64,000 bases of DNA from an uncultured Fidelibacterota bacterium (GCA_937888365.1 CALBFA010000072.1:52598-116597); one strand, 5' to 3'. Shown: positions 9,497 through 19,409, counted from the first letter of the stretch. Program-made: numbers and translations. Notes: generated by a model not told the origin, from the letters alone.

Positions 9497-10855
9497 TTAG
9501 AAAAGTCCTATGGAATGAAGGAAGATGATAAAAATAAAGACGGGAGCGACAAATTTTAGGAAAAATTTCCAACTCATTAAAACCATATTATTATGAGACA
9601 TCTTTGTAGCTCCTTTTAAAAGAGCGGGTATTGCTTTTTCAAAACCCCATATCCATGCGACAAAAATAGAAATGAGTAATCCTCCCAAAGGCAACAAAAT
9701 ATTAGATGCAAGGAAATCCGCTAGATCAAAAAAGTTTAAACCATTGAATGTATAATCGCTTAAAAGATTAAAACTAAGTCCAGAAGGAATACCCACGAGG
9801 TAAATAATACCACCAAAAATGAAAACAGCTTTTTTCCTCGACCAATTGAGTTCGTCAACAAAATATGCGACGACAACCTCTAATAACGAAATGGCCGATG
9901 TCACAGCAGCAATTGAAAGTAAAAGGAAGAAGAGAATCCCGAAAATATATCCGCCTGGCATTTCGGCAAAGACAATGGGCAATGTTTGAAAAATTAATCC
10001 TGGACCTGAGCCTGGGACTAAACCTGAGGCAAAAACAGCGGTAAAGATTGCGATGCCTGCCATAATAGCAATGAGTGTATCTAAAAATACAATTTGAAGG
10101 GAGGCGATTGTAATATCACTATCCTCTGGCATATAGCTACCATACGTTAACATGGCTCCCATTCCAAGACTCAGTGTAAAAAATGCATGTCCTAAGGCAA
10201 TCAAGATAGAATCTCCCGTAATTTTACTCCAATCGGGTTTAAACATAAAATTTAAACCTGCTTCAGCGCCTTCTAAAGTGATGCCTCGAATCATAAGAAT
10301 CACGAGTATTACAAATAGTAAAGGCATGAGAATTTTGCTCCCAAATTCTATACCCCTTTTTACTCCGAAATAGACCAGGCTCATGACCAGCCCAAAAAAG
10401 ATAGTGTGCATCCCAATGACCCATTTTGCATTGCCAATAAGTTGTCCAAATAAATCGCCTGACGCTTCAGGCGTTTCAAATGAAGCGAACGTACCATTTA
10501 TGGCTTCTACAACGTAACCGACTGCCCAACCACCAATTATGGAATAAAAAGAGAGTATAACAAAGCCGGCTAAAATGCCCATTCCACCGACAATCATCCA
10601 CAATTTATTGGATGCTAATTGCTTAAATGCACCAATGGAATTACGCTGTGTTTCTCGGCCTAATAATATTTCAGCAATAAGTACGGGTGTTCCGATTAAT
10701 AGGATAAATACAAGATAAACGAGCACAAAAGCTGCTCCGCCATTTTCACCTGCGATATAGGGGAATTTCCAAATATTGCCTAATCCGATGGCTGAACCAG
10801 CAGCGGCTAAAATAAATCCAATTTTTGATCCCCATTGTTCTCTCTTTTTTAACAT
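9497..10855 (-). CDS. Sodium:neurotransmitter symporter family (SNF/LeuT-type) transporter
   Basis: The 452-residue transporter of the NSS family imports an amino acid or related amine with sodium. TM1 contains AGSAIGLGNIWKFPY (19-33). Ala22 and Asn27 fall on the same numbers as sodium-site residues in LeuT. About 11-12 hydrophobic segments follow, with SLGMGAMLTYGSY in the TM6-7 region. An AAGGA ribosome-binding site supports the ATG at 10855. It is the last gene of the alaS-gcvPB-lysA-ridA group, which suggests an amino-acid substrate, but the specific ligand cannot be read from the sequence. No terminator is seen in the 66 bp downstream. Confidence 0.9.
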   Translation of the reverse strand: MLKKREQWGSKIGFILAAAGSAIGLGNIWKFPYIAGENGGAAFVLVYLVFILLIGTPVLIAEILLGRETQRNSIGAFKQLASNKLWMIVGGMGILAGFVILSFYSIIGGWAVGYVVEAINGTFASFETPEASGDLFGQLIGNAKWVIGMHTIFFGLVMSLVYFGVKRGIEFGSKILMPLLFVILVILMIRGITLEGAEAGLNFMFKPDWSKITGDSILIALGHAFFTLSLGMGAMLTYGSYMPEDSDITIASLQIVFLDTLIAIMAGIAIFTAVFASGLVPGSGPGLIFQTLPIVFAEMPGGYIFGILFFLLLSIAAVTSAISLLEVVVAYFVDELNWSRKKAVFIFGGIIYLVGIPSGLSFNLLSDYTFNGLNFFDLADFLASNILLPLGGLLISIFVAWIWGFEKAIPALLKGATKMSHNNMVLMSWKFFLKFVAPVFIFIIFLHSIGLF

Positions 10856-10864
10856 ATCATTTCC

Positions 10865-11275
10865 TTATTTTGTAAATACGAGGCTGTCAGGCAAACTTTC
10901 ACCATTTATATCATATTTCTCAAAGTCAGCTAATTCTGCTTCGACATAGGCATCCACCATGCTCATAATATACGTTAATGAGAGTAGCCATATTTTATTG
11001 TTTCGTAAACGATGTGTTGTTTTTGTTGGACTTGCCTCGTAATCCGATTGTGTTTCGACAAGTTTTGCGGAATAATAAATGCCAACTGAAATGTACACAA
11101 GACCGCGCACATAACTGCCATTATAAATTTGCCCTGCACCCGGAACTATGGAAATAAATAAGGCTTTTTGCCCCGATTTTTCTTTCGTTTCATCAGCAAA
11201 AGCCATCATGGAGAAGCTTAAAATGATGATGATAATTATTTTACGAATGATAAGATTAATGTCCTTTAAATGCAA
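10865..11275 (-). CDS. DUF5683-like small membrane protein
   Basis: The 136-residue protein has a hydrophobic start with a run of isoleucines ending near MAFADE, which looks like a signal peptide or anchor. The core ALFISIVPGAGQIYNG (about 39-54) followed by further hydrophobic segments resembles the DUF5683 family known from Bacteroidetes and relatives. Its function is unknown to me. The annotated start is a TTG inside ridA (20-nt overlap). An AAAGGA sequence near the ridA stop could instead serve a slightly later non-ATG start, so the first few residues are uncertain. It sits 9 bp upstream of the symporter gene. Confidence 0.6.
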   Translation of the reverse strand: MHLKDINLIIRKIIIIIILSFSMMAFADETKEKSGQKALFISIVPGAGQIYNGSYVRGLVYISVGIYYSAKLVETQSDYEASPTKTTHRLRNNKIWLLSLTYIMSMVDAYVEAELADFEKYDINGESLPDSLVFTK

Positions 11276-11639
11276 TCATGTCAATTTCCACATCGGTCCC
11301 CAATGGAAGTGCGGCAACTTGAACCGTTGCGCGAGCCGGTGGATTAATAACAAAATACTTTGCGTATATTTCATTTAATATTTGAAATTTACTTAAATCA
11401 GTTAAATAAATAGTCACTTTCAATACATTTTCAAATCGACTGCCTGATGCATCCAAAATAGCGCTTAAATTTGAAAATACTTGTTTAACGCGATCGCTAA
11501 AGGCACCTTCAAGCAATTTCCCCGTTTCAGGATTAATAGCAATTTGACCGGATGTATAGATAATATCGTTATAAACAACCGCTTGACTATAGGGGCCGAT
11601 GGCGGCTGGAGCTTTTTTTGTGTCGATGATTTGTTTCAT
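11256..11639 (-). CDS. ridA: RidA family 2-iminobutanoate/2-iminopropanoate deaminase
   Basis: This 127-residue cytosolic protein of the YjgF/YER057c/UK114 family hydrolyses reactive enamine/imine intermediates released by pyridoxal-phosphate enzymes. The family signature is clear: IGPYSQAV (14-21), YTSGQIAINPETG (28-40), and PPARATVQV with Arg103, the counterpart of the substrate-binding Arg105 of Salmonella RidA. AGGGA lies upstream of the ATG. It is 11 bp downstream of lysA, a PLP enzyme gene, and in the same run as gcvPB, also PLP-dependent, so a housekeeping link with PLP chemistry is plausible. Confidence 0.95.
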   Translation of the reverse strand: MKQIIDTKKAPAAIGPYSQAVVYNDIIYTSGQIAINPETGKLLEGAFSDRVKQVFSNLSAILDASGSRFENVLKVTIYLTDLSKFQILNEIYAKYFVINPPARATVQVAALPLGTDVEIDMIAFKGH

Positions 11640-11650
11640 TTTAATTCCCT

Positions 11651-12901
11651 TTATATGATATAAAGTTGTGACATTTCTTCGTAAGTTTGGCGTCTTCGAA
11701 TCGTCTTTACGTCTTGTTTCGAATCAACAATTAGTTCAGCGACAAATGGGCGACTATTATAATTACTGCTCATCGATGACGCATACGCGCCTGATGAACC
11801 GATTGCAACGAGTTCACCCTGATGCAATTTTGGAATTTCCCTGTTTTTACTAAAGAAATCCGTCGATTCGCAAACGGGTCCGACAATATCCGCATTTATT
11901 TTTCCATGCGTATCATTTAAGGGTAATACAGCATGATAAGCCGAATATAGACTGGGCCTTATCAGTTCCGTCATCCCTGCATCAACAATATAAAATCGCT
12001 TCTCACTATTGAGTTTTTCACCCAACACTTTTGTAATAATTAAACCGGCATTACCGACTAAAATACGCCCAGGTTGGATAAATAGTTTATAATCTGACAA
12101 TTGTTCTTTTGCATAATGTCCAATTTTTTCAAGAACAAATTGGTTCTCTTCTGGTGTTTGCAATGGATTTGTATAATCGACTCCAAAACCTCCGCCTAAA
12201 TCAACATGGGTCAAATGAATCCCTTCATTCTTCAATTTTTCCAAATAGTTTCGCATAAAATCGATCAATGTCATAAATGGTTCAGAATTTAATATTTGGC
12301 TCCCAATATGACTATGTAAGCCCATAATATTAATATTAGGGTATCGTTTGGGGTGATGTAAAATGGTATCGACTTCATCCATTGCGATACCAAATTTATT
12401 TTCTTTTAAACCTGTGGAAATATGAGGATGGGTCTTTGCGTCGATATTTGGATTAATACGTAAAAGGACATTTGCCGTAAGGTGCATCGATTTGGCAATT
12501 TTTTGAATCATCTGTAATTCAAAACTACTCTCCACATTAAACTGGGCAATATTCGATTCTAAAGCGTATTTGATGTCACTTTCGGTTTTACCTGTTCCAG
12601 CAAAAGAAATTTGATCGCCTGTAAAACCAGCTTTTAGCGCAACAAATAATTCACCTCCTGAAACGATATCGACATCAAGCCCTAATTTGTTCATGCAATT
12701 CAATAAGTAGATATTAGAATTCGCCTTTAAGGCGTAGGAAACATTGATGCCTTTGTCGATAAAAGCCTTTTTTAGGACATCGGCTCCCCTTCTGATAAAA
12801 TCTTCTGAATATAGGAAAAATGGTGTCTCATGAGATTTCACAATTTCGGGAATTGATATTCCATCACAAAACAAAACATTATTTCGATATTCAAAACTCA
12901 T
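11651..12901 (-). CDS. lysA: Diaminopimelate decarboxylase
   Basis: The 416-residue fold-III PLP enzyme converts meso-diaminopimelate to L-lysine, the last step of lysine synthesis. Lys59 in YALKAN is the expected Schiff-base lysine. HSHIGSQI (196-203), GGGFG (236-240, phosphate binding) and CESTDFF (344-350) with the active-site Cys344 from the dimer partner are visible. The ATG at 12901 overlaps the last 11 nt of gcvPB in another frame. A CEST in place of the common CESG is a minor variation. It should be active. Confidence 0.95.
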   Translation of the reverse strand: MSFEYRNNVLFCDGISIPEIVKSHETPFFLYSEDFIRRGADVLKKAFIDKGINVSYALKANSNIYLLNCMNKLGLDVDIVSGGELFVALKAGFTGDQISFAGTGKTESDIKYALESNIAQFNVESSFELQMIQKIAKSMHLTANVLLRINPNIDAKTHPHISTGLKENKFGIAMDEVDTILHHPKRYPNINIMGLHSHIGSQILNSEPFMTLIDFMRNYLEKLKNEGIHLTHVDLGGGFGVDYTNPLQTPEENQFVLEKIGHYAKEQLSDYKLFIQPGRILVGNAGLIITKVLGEKLNSEKRFYIVDAGMTELIRPSLYSAYHAVLPLNDTHGKINADIVGPVCESTDFFSKNREIPKLHQGELVAIGSSGAYASSMSSNYNSRPFVAELIVDSKQDVKTIRRRQTYEEMSQLYII

Positions 12902-14345
12902 TCACATTCCAGTGCGTATTAAGCTGACGATTCGCCACCGTTTCGTCAACGCGACGAATAGGGGTTGTGTAGGGAGCATTCTTTACTATTTCAGGATTAT
13001 CATCGATTTCATCGAGAATTTTAAACATGACATCAATGAAATCATCTAGGGTTTCTTTTGTTTCATTTTCAGTCGGTTCGATCATCAAAGCTTCTTTGAC
13101 AATTAAAGGGAAGTACATCGTAGGCGAATGATAACCATAGTCTAAAAGACGTTTTGCGATGTCTAAAGCTTTAATTCCCTTCTCTTTCTCTTTTTGAGCT
13201 GATAATACAAATTCATGCATGCAGGCATGTTCATACCCTATATCGTATCGTGTGGTTAGTTTTGCCATTAAATAATTCGCATTGATGATGGCATTTTTCG
13301 ACGTATCTACTAAGCCTTCGGCACCGAGAGTACGGATATATGTCCACGCTCTGACGAGGACGCCAAAATTGCCATAAAAAGCACTCAATCGACCAATTGA
13401 ATGAGGCAAATCAACATTAAGAGTATAGGCGTCATTGACTTTATCAATGCGCGGGATGGGAAGATAATTGGCCAATTTCTCCACTACGCCGATTGGACCC
13501 GCTCCTGGACCACCCCCGCCATGAGGCGTCGAAAAAGTTTTGTGCAAATTGATATGTGTAATGTCAAATCCCAATTCCGCCGGTTTAACAAGTCCCAATA
13601 GTGCATTCATATTAGCGCCGTCCATATACATAAGACCATCAACACCATGTATTAAATCAGCGAGTATTGAAAGATTATCTTCAAAAAGACCTAATGTATT
13701 TGGATTCGTTAGCATAAATCCAGCGACCTCGTCGTTAATTTTGGATTTAAAATCATCGATATCAACAAGACCATTGCTCGAACTTTTTACCTCAACGACG
13801 TTATATCCAGCCATCGCTACAGAAGCAGGATTTGTTCCATGGGCGGCATCAGGAATAAGAATAGTCGTCTTATGATTCCCTTTTAGCTCATGATATTTCC
13901 GCATCACCATAACACCCACGAGTTCACCTTGAGACCCCGCTGCGGGTTGCAGTGTAAAACGATTCATGCCTGTAATATTGCACAGCATTTGCTCCAATTC
14001 GTAATAGAGTCTCAATTGTTGTTGCGAAGCAATTTCAGGTTGATGCGGATGAGCCGTCGCTAGCATGAGGTGCGCTGCTGTCCAATCATTAATTTTTGGA
14101 TTATATTTCATCGTACACGAACCCAATGGATATAAATTTTTATCAACATGATGATTCTTCGTGGATAAATTTATGTAGTGTCGCACTAATTCTGGTTCTG
14201 AAACCTCAGGTAATGCAGGCGCTTTGTCTCGTATAAGTTCAGTAGGGATCAAAGTTGCGATAGATTTTTCAGGGACATCCATCGGTGGTAAACCAATTCC
14301 CATTTGACCTTTTCGACCTTTTTCAATAATTAGTTTTGTTTCCAC
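12891..14345 (-). CDS. gcvPB: Glycine dehydrogenase (decarboxylating) subunit 2, P-protein beta
   Basis: The 484-residue PLP subunit of the two-subunit glycine cleavage P-protein decarboxylates glycine and passes the aminomethyl group to lipoyl GcvH. The PLP lysine is K269 in HINLHKTFSTPHGGGGPGAG (264-283). LYPLGSCTMKYNP (71-83) is also characteristic. The start is GTG at 14345 with AGGA upstream, overlapping the alaS end by 16 nt, and the 3' end overlaps lysA by 11 nt. The partner subunit gcvPA and gcvT/gcvH are not in this window, which is unusual because they often cluster. Confidence 0.95.
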   Translation of the reverse strand: METKLIIEKGRKGQMGIGLPPMDVPEKSIATLIPTELIRDKAPALPEVSEPELVRHYINLSTKNHHVDKNLYPLGSCTMKYNPKINDWTAAHLMLATAHPHQPEIASQQQLRLYYELEQMLCNITGMNRFTLQPAAGSQGELVGVMVMRKYHELKGNHKTTILIPDAAHGTNPASVAMAGYNVVEVKSSSNGLVDIDDFKSKINDEVAGFMLTNPNTLGLFEDNLSILADLIHGVDGLMYMDGANMNALLGLVKPAELGFDITHINLHKTFSTPHGGGGPGAGPIGVVEKLANYLPIPRIDKVNDAYTLNVDLPHSIGRLSAFYGNFGVLVRAWTYIRTLGAEGLVDTSKNAIINANYLMAKLTTRYDIGYEHACMHEFVLSAQKEKEKGIKALDIAKRLLDYGYHSPTMYFPLIVKEALMIEPTENETKETLDDFIDVMFKILDEIDDNPEIVKNAPYTTPIRRVDETVANRQLNTHWNVNEF

Positions 14346-16957
14346 ACTGCTTTTTCCTCAATAATTAAATACAATTTTTTTAATGCCTCATCAATCTTAT
14401 CAACATCTTTGCCACCAGCCGTCGCTAAATGAGGTTTCCCACCACCGCCACCACCAAGTATTTGACCCAATTCACGAACAATATCACCTGCTTTAATTTT
14501 TTTAGATGCGATTAAATCATCTGTAACAACACATACGACATAGGGTTGTTCATTCATTACCGTCGCTAAAACACCCACGCCAGAATCCATTCCATGTCTT
14601 AAATCGTCGGCCATTTCTTTAAATTCGTCCATACTTCCTGATACGACCTGAGCCGAATAAATATGGATGCCATTTATTTCCCGACCTTGTGCTAAAACAT
14701 TGGAGATTGCGTCTTTAGATAAAGATTGTTTTAATGTTAAAAATTCTTTTTCAAGATCATTTTTCTCTGACAAAAGCTGATCTACTTTTACGGATAGACC
14801 TTTAGGATCCGTCTTTAGTTTTTCAGAGATGTCTTTTAAGAGCGCATTTTCACCTTGCGCCATTGCCTCAGCTTTTTGTCCCGTGATGGCTTCGATGCGT
14901 CGAATTCCAGCAGCGATGGACGATTCGGAAGTAATCCGAAAATATCCAATATTCCCTGTCGCTTTCACATGAATACCGCCACATAATTCCATAGAGGCAT
15001 CACCAAAACGAACTGTTCGGACAACATCACCATATTTATCGCCAAAAAAGGCAAGGGCTCCAGCCGATTTTGCTTCGTTAAAGCTCTGTTCAACAATATC
15101 GTTTGGAATATTCGCACGGATTAAATCATTGATTTCATTTTCAATCGCTTGCAACTCCTCTGAACTCACTTTTTGAAAATGATTAAAGTCAAATCTCAAG
15201 TGCTCTGTATTTACCAGGGACCCCGATTGTTTTACGTGGGTACCCAATTTTTTTCGCAATACAGCATTCAGTAAATGAGTTGCCGAATGATTGGCTGAAA
15301 CAGCGTTTCTTCGTTTCATACAAACTGAAGCTTCAATCGAATTCCCATTGACGGTTCCTTCGATAACATCGATGGAATGAATAATGGAATCACCGACTTT
15401 TTGGACATCCAATATTTTAGCTGTGAAATCTTGATTTTTTATAGTTCCATGATCCGCCACCTGCCCACCACTTTCGGCATAAAACGGTGTCTCTTTTAAT
15501 AAAACGAAAGTTCCCTCTTCATTCTCTAGGATTTTAACAACTTTCGTTTTGCATCGAATTGACGCATAGCCAATAAATGCCGAATGTGCCTCATCAGAAA
15601 GAGTTGTCCATTTGTCATTTTGCTTGTGTGTCGCTTTAAATTGACCTTGTTTACGACCTTTTGCCCGTTGTTCACTCATGGATTTTTCAAATCCTGCAAT
15701 GTCAACATCAAGGTCGACTTCTTCCGCCATCATCGTTGTTAAATCTACTGGGAAACCAAAGGTGTCGTATAATTTAAATACCGCTTCACCCGATAAAATA
15801 TTTGCGTTTGATGTCTTAGCCGCCGCAACCATTTCCTCAAAAATGGAGATCCCTCTATCCAGTGTTTTGAGAAACGATTCTTCTTCTGCTTTGACGACAT
15901 TTGCAACGTACTCAGAACGTTCAAGAAGCTCTGGATAAGCGGCTCCCATAATGTCGACGACAGTGGGTACAAGCTTATAAATAAAACTTTCTTTCATCCC
16001 AAGATTGCGACCAAAGCGTGCAGCACGTCGGAGTATTCTGCGAAGGACGTAGCCACGACCATCATTTGATGGCAATGCACCGTCTGTGATAGAGAACGTT
16101 AGCATGCGAATATGGTCGGCTATAACGCGATGGGCGATGCCATCGACACCCTCTTTATAAGCGACACCCGATAATTTGGCGATATGTTGAATAATTGGCT
16201 GAAATAAGTCGGTGTCATAATTGGTCGATTTGCCTTGTAAATATGCGACAATGCGCTCAAGTCCTGCGCCTGTATCGACATGTTTGCTCGGAAGTTCTGT
16301 GAGTTTCCCATCTTCATCACGAAAATATTGAATAAAAACGAGGTTCCATAATTCGATAAAACGATGATTCTCAGAATTAACACCCCGCGTCGGATGATTG
16401 CCATGAATGTCTTCGTCTCCACCTAAATCGATATGCAGTTCAGAACAGGGTCCACAAGGTCCCGTTTCGCCCATTTCCCAAAAGTTATCTTTGTCGCCAA
16501 ATCGCAAAATATGATCTTTCGGTATATCTGTTTCATTTGCCCAGATATCAAATGCTTCGTCATCGGTTTTATATACGGTTGCGTAGAGTTTTTCTTTTGG
16601 AATTTTAAAGACTTCTGTAAATAATTCCCACGCCCAAGTTATGGCTTCTTTTTTATAATAGTCACCAAAACTCCAGTTGCCTAACATCTCGAAAAAAGTG
16701 TGATGATAGCCGTCTTTCCCCACTTCTTCCAGGTCATTATGCTTTCCACTAACGCGAATACATTTTTGAGAGTTTACCGCACGTGTCGTAGTCGCTTCTT
16801 CGTTTCCAAGAAATATTCCCTTAAATTGATTCATCCCTGCATTGGTAAAAAGTAATGTCGGATCATCAAATGGGACGACACCGGCACTTCGTACAAATTT
16901 GTGGTTTTTGTCTATAAAATAGTCTATAAATTGTTGTCTAATTTTTATGGCGTTCAT
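14330..16957 (-). CDS. alaS: Alanyl-tRNA synthetase
   Basis: This class II synthetase is about 875 residues, the usual length. It has the N-terminal catalytic core with FTNAGMNQFKGIF and the editing domain with zinc-type HSATH and CGGIH motifs. The C-terminal C-Ala domain has a GGGGGGKPHLATAGG stretch. I place the start at the ATG at 16957 (MNAIKIRQQF) because GGAG lies 4-5 nt before it. An upstream in-frame ATG at 16978 would add seven residues without support. It appears to head the alaS-gcvPB-lysA-ridA-DUF5683-symporter run. Confidence 0.97.
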   Translation of the reverse strand: MNAIKIRQQFIDYFIDKNHKFVRSAGVVPFDDPTLLFTNAGMNQFKGIFLGNEEATTTRAVNSQKCIRVSGKHNDLEEVGKDGYHHTFFEMLGNWSFGDYYKKEAITWAWELFTEVFKIPKEKLYATVYKTDDEAFDIWANETDIPKDHILRFGDKDNFWEMGETGPCGPCSELHIDLGGDEDIHGNHPTRGVNSENHRFIELWNLVFIQYFRDEDGKLTELPSKHVDTGAGLERIVAYLQGKSTNYDTDLFQPIIQHIAKLSGVAYKEGVDGIAHRVIADHIRMLTFSITDGALPSNDGRGYVLRRILRRAARFGRNLGMKESFIYKLVPTVVDIMGAAYPELLERSEYVANVVKAEEESFLKTLDRGISIFEEMVAAAKTSNANILSGEAVFKLYDTFGFPVDLTTMMAEEVDLDVDIAGFEKSMSEQRAKGRKQGQFKATHKQNDKWTTLSDEAHSAFIGYASIRCKTKVVKILENEEGTFVLLKETPFYAESGGQVADHGTIKNQDFTAKILDVQKVGDSIIHSIDVIEGTVNGNSIEASVCMKRRNAVSANHSATHLLNAVLRKKLGTHVKQSGSLVNTEHLRFDFNHFQKVSSEELQAIENEINDLIRANIPNDIVEQSFNEAKSAGALAFFGDKYGDVVRTVRFGDASMELCGGIHVKATGNIGYFRITSESSIAAGIRRIEAITGQKAEAMAQGENALLKDISEKLKTDPKGLSVKVDQLLSEKNDLEKEFLTLKQSLSKDAISNVLAQGREINGIHIYSAQVVSGSMDEFKEMADDLRHGMDSGVGVLATVMNEQPYVVCVVTDDLIASKKIKAGDIVRELGQILGGGGGGKPHLATAGGKDVDKIDEALKKLYLIIEEKAVWKQN

Positions 16958-17178
16958 TTTTCTCCAAAGGTGTTTCAAATATCATCTTTTCTGCGCGCAT
17001 ATTATAAAAGATTAATCAATGTTCTCTAGTATTTTCCCACCTACCTACTCGCTTAATTTTAACCCTTATTTGCTTTTTGATTGATACTAATCTCAGCTTT
17101 TATGGGAAAATTCATTACGCAATAATACATGTTTAATATAATTGTAATGGATGTCTTCTTCTTTATTGAATCCCATAC
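16958..17178 (-). promoter_or_regulatory. alaS upstream region with a consensus -10 box
   Basis: The gap between hutH (stop at 17179) and alaS holds a perfect TATAAT on the minus strand at 17001-17006, about 40 bp before the alaS ATG. This suits a sigma70-like -10 element with a short leader. No good -35 hexamer lies 16-18 bp upstream. A CCACCTACCTACTCG stretch (about 17039-17053) is the only other marked sequence. I looked for a T-box-like leader and saw none. No terminator for hutH is evident. Confidence 0.4.
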
Positions 17179-18687
17179 TTATATCGATTTCACAATTTCA
17201 GCAATTTTTCCATCAGCGACTTTTGATGATGCATTTTGAATAAAGTCGCCGAGATAAACATCATCCTTAATAAGACCTTGCGAATCCTTCAACAGATCAA
17301 ACATGTGTTGTGTTATAGGAGACAAATGCAAATGATGATTAAGATGCGCCGCTTGCATACACGCTGACAATTCAATCCCTAAAATGTCGCAACCATTCTC
17401 TATAATTTTTAAGAGTTTACGTGCTGCATTGGGTCCCATGCTCACATGATCTTCTTGATTTGCACTCGTGGGAATCGTATCAATCGATGCGGGATGTGCG
17501 TACATTTTATTCTCACTCGCAAGAGCCGCCGCTGTGACATGCGCTATCATAAATCCTGAATTTAGCCCCGCATTGGCCGTTAAAAACATGGGCAACTGGC
17601 TTTGATTGGTGTCTTGAAAGGCAGAAATTCTCCTCTCACTCATCGCTAACATATCCGTTAAAACAATAGCGATAAAATCAGCTATGTGGGCAATAGGCGC
17701 CGCATGAAAATTTCCCCCAGACAAGACTTCGTCTGTTTCAACAATGGTTAAAGGATTGTCTGTAACGCTGTTGATTTCTGCATTGATGATGCTGGATGCA
17801 TATTCTAAAATGCTATGGACGCTCCCGTTCACTTGAGTCTGACATCGCAGACTATAGAAATCCTGGACACGATTGCAACTTTCGTGTGAACGACGAAACC
17901 CGCTATCCTGCAAAATTGAATAATATAATTCAGCGACATGTTTTTGACCCTTTTGATTGCGAGCCTCTTGGATTTCTTTGCGAAATGACGTATCTGTTCC
18001 CAGCATAACTTCTGTAGAAAATGCACCGATTCCGATATTAGAATAATGTAAATTCCATGCTTTTGACAATCCCATAAGTGTCAGTGCTGTAGTGACTTGC
18101 GTTCCATTAATTAAAGATAGTCCTTCTTTAGCTTCAAGCTGTAAAGGTTCCAATTGATGCGTTTCCATAAACGGTTTAGCCGGAATTTTTTGCCCTTGAA
18201 AATCGACGACATAGCCCTCACCAATGAGAGGCAAGGAAAAATGCGCTAGTGGAGCTAAATCGCCGCTTGCTCCCACACTTCCCTTCTCAGGAATTGCAGG
18301 AATGATGCCTTTGTCATAGAATGTTATTAATTGGCGCACAACGACCTCGCGAATACCTGAATAGCCACGCGCAAAACTATTAATTTTTAAAATATAGATG
18401 AGTCGTACAATGCTCTCTGGCAGAAAATCGCCGACACCTGTTGCATGGCTTCTTAATAAATTCACTTGGAGTTGTGACAATTCTTCGACTTTAATTCGCT
18501 TGTTCGCCAGTTTTCCAAAACCTGTATTGATGCCATAAATGGTGTCTCCATTGGCAATACGACGCTCAACTAAATCACGCGATGCTCTTATTTTTTCCCA
18601 AGCATCTTTTGTTAAAGTAAGTTTTGTTGGCGATATAACTTCGTCGATAAGTTGTTCCCACGTCTGTGAATTTCCGTCTAGAATCAT
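17179..18687 (-). CDS. hutH: Histidine ammonia-lyase
   Basis: The 502-residue enzyme deaminates L-histidine to trans-urocanate, the first step of histidine breakdown. Ala140-Ser141-Gly142 in GSVGASGDLAPLAHF would form the MIO electrophile, as in other members (ASG at about 142-144 in Pseudomonas). YGINTGFGKL (51-60), RSHATGVG (79-86, with the His expected in histidine-type lyases) and QEDHVSMGP late in the protein fit. An AGAGG ribosome-binding site supports the ATG at 18687. No hutU, hutI or hutG is nearby. It may be read through from the lol genes (57-bp gap). Confidence 0.93.
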   Translation of the reverse strand: MILDGNSQTWEQLIDEVISPTKLTLTKDAWEKIRASRDLVERRIANGDTIYGINTGFGKLANKRIKVEELSQLQVNLLRSHATGVGDFLPESIVRLIYILKINSFARGYSGIREVVVRQLITFYDKGIIPAIPEKGSVGASGDLAPLAHFSLPLIGEGYVVDFQGQKIPAKPFMETHQLEPLQLEAKEGLSLINGTQVTTALTLMGLSKAWNLHYSNIGIGAFSTEVMLGTDTSFRKEIQEARNQKGQKHVAELYYSILQDSGFRRSHESCNRVQDFYSLRCQTQVNGSVHSILEYASSIINAEINSVTDNPLTIVETDEVLSGGNFHAAPIAHIADFIAIVLTDMLAMSERRISAFQDTNQSQLPMFLTANAGLNSGFMIAHVTAAALASENKMYAHPASIDTIPTSANQEDHVSMGPNAARKLLKIIENGCDILGIELSACMQAAHLNHHLHLSPITQHMFDLLKDSQGLIKDDVYLGDFIQNASSKVADGKIAEIVKSI

Positions 18688-18744
18688 TATTTAAGCCTCT
18701 ATTGTCATGTTTTTATAAAGTCATTATTTAAAGTATTCAAATGG

Positions 18745-19398
18745 CTAGATCATCTCGATAATTCGATCCGTTGCGTCGGCCAATTGACGACTATGCGTCG
18801 CAATTAAAAAGCTTTGCTCCAGTGTCGATTTTAATTCGACGATTAGCTCTATTAATTTTTCGCTATTATGTGGGTCAAGATTTCCCGTTGGCTCATCGGC
18901 TAAAACTAAATCGGGCTTATTAATAAGCGCTCTCGCAATCGCCGTGCGCTGTCTTTCACCACCTGATAATGCAGCCGGTTTGTGATGAAGTCGATGTTCC
19001 AGCCCAACGGCTTTGAGTAAATAATGTCCATATGCTTCCATTTCAGATGTCAAAAGACCAGAGATTCTGGCAGGAATAAGCACATTTTCAAGAGCCGTAA
19101 ATTCTGGCAATAAATGATGGAATTGAAAAATAAAGCCCAAATGCTTATTTCGGAACAAGCTTATTTCTCTGTCATTGAGAGAAAACGGATTTTGATCATT
19201 GATAATAATTTCGCCACTATCTGGTTTATCTAATGTTCCAATAATGTTAAGAAGCGTCGTTTTTCCAATCCCACTTGGACCTCTCAAGGCCACCATTTCA
19301 CCCTTTTTAAGCTCGAATGAGACATCATTTAAGACATGTATCTTTTCAGCATTTGTTTGGTAATATTTACTAATATTTTTTACAGTCAATACGTTCAT
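18745..19398 (-). CDS. lolD: Lipoprotein-releasing ABC transporter ATPase LolD
   Basis: The 217-residue ABC ATPase powers release of outer-membrane-destined lipoproteins from the inner membrane. Walker A is GPSGIGKTT (40-48), signature LSGGERQR (144-151) and Walker B LVLADE (164-169), followed by PTGNLD. The length and the QFHHLLPEF stretch (92-100) are typical of LolD/MacB-type ATPases. It lies 11 bp after a LolC/E-type permease gene and completes the permease-permease-ATPase set, implying a diderm envelope. Confidence 0.93.
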   Translation of the reverse strand: MNVLTVKNISKYYQTNAEKIHVLNDVSFELKKGEMVALRGPSGIGKTTLLNIIGTLDKPDSGEIIINDQNPFSLNDREISLFRNKHLGFIFQFHHLLPEFTALENVLIPARISGLLTSEMEAYGHYLLKAVGLEHRLHHKPAALSGGERQRTAIARALINKPDLVLADEPTGNLDPHNSEKLIELIVELKSTLEQSFLIATHSRQLADATDRIIEMI

Positions 19399-19409
19399 GG
19401 CGTGTCCAA

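Noticed and set aside
16958..17178. T-box-like leader before alaS
   Set aside because: No specifier-loop or antiterminator pattern could be seen; only a -10 box is supported.
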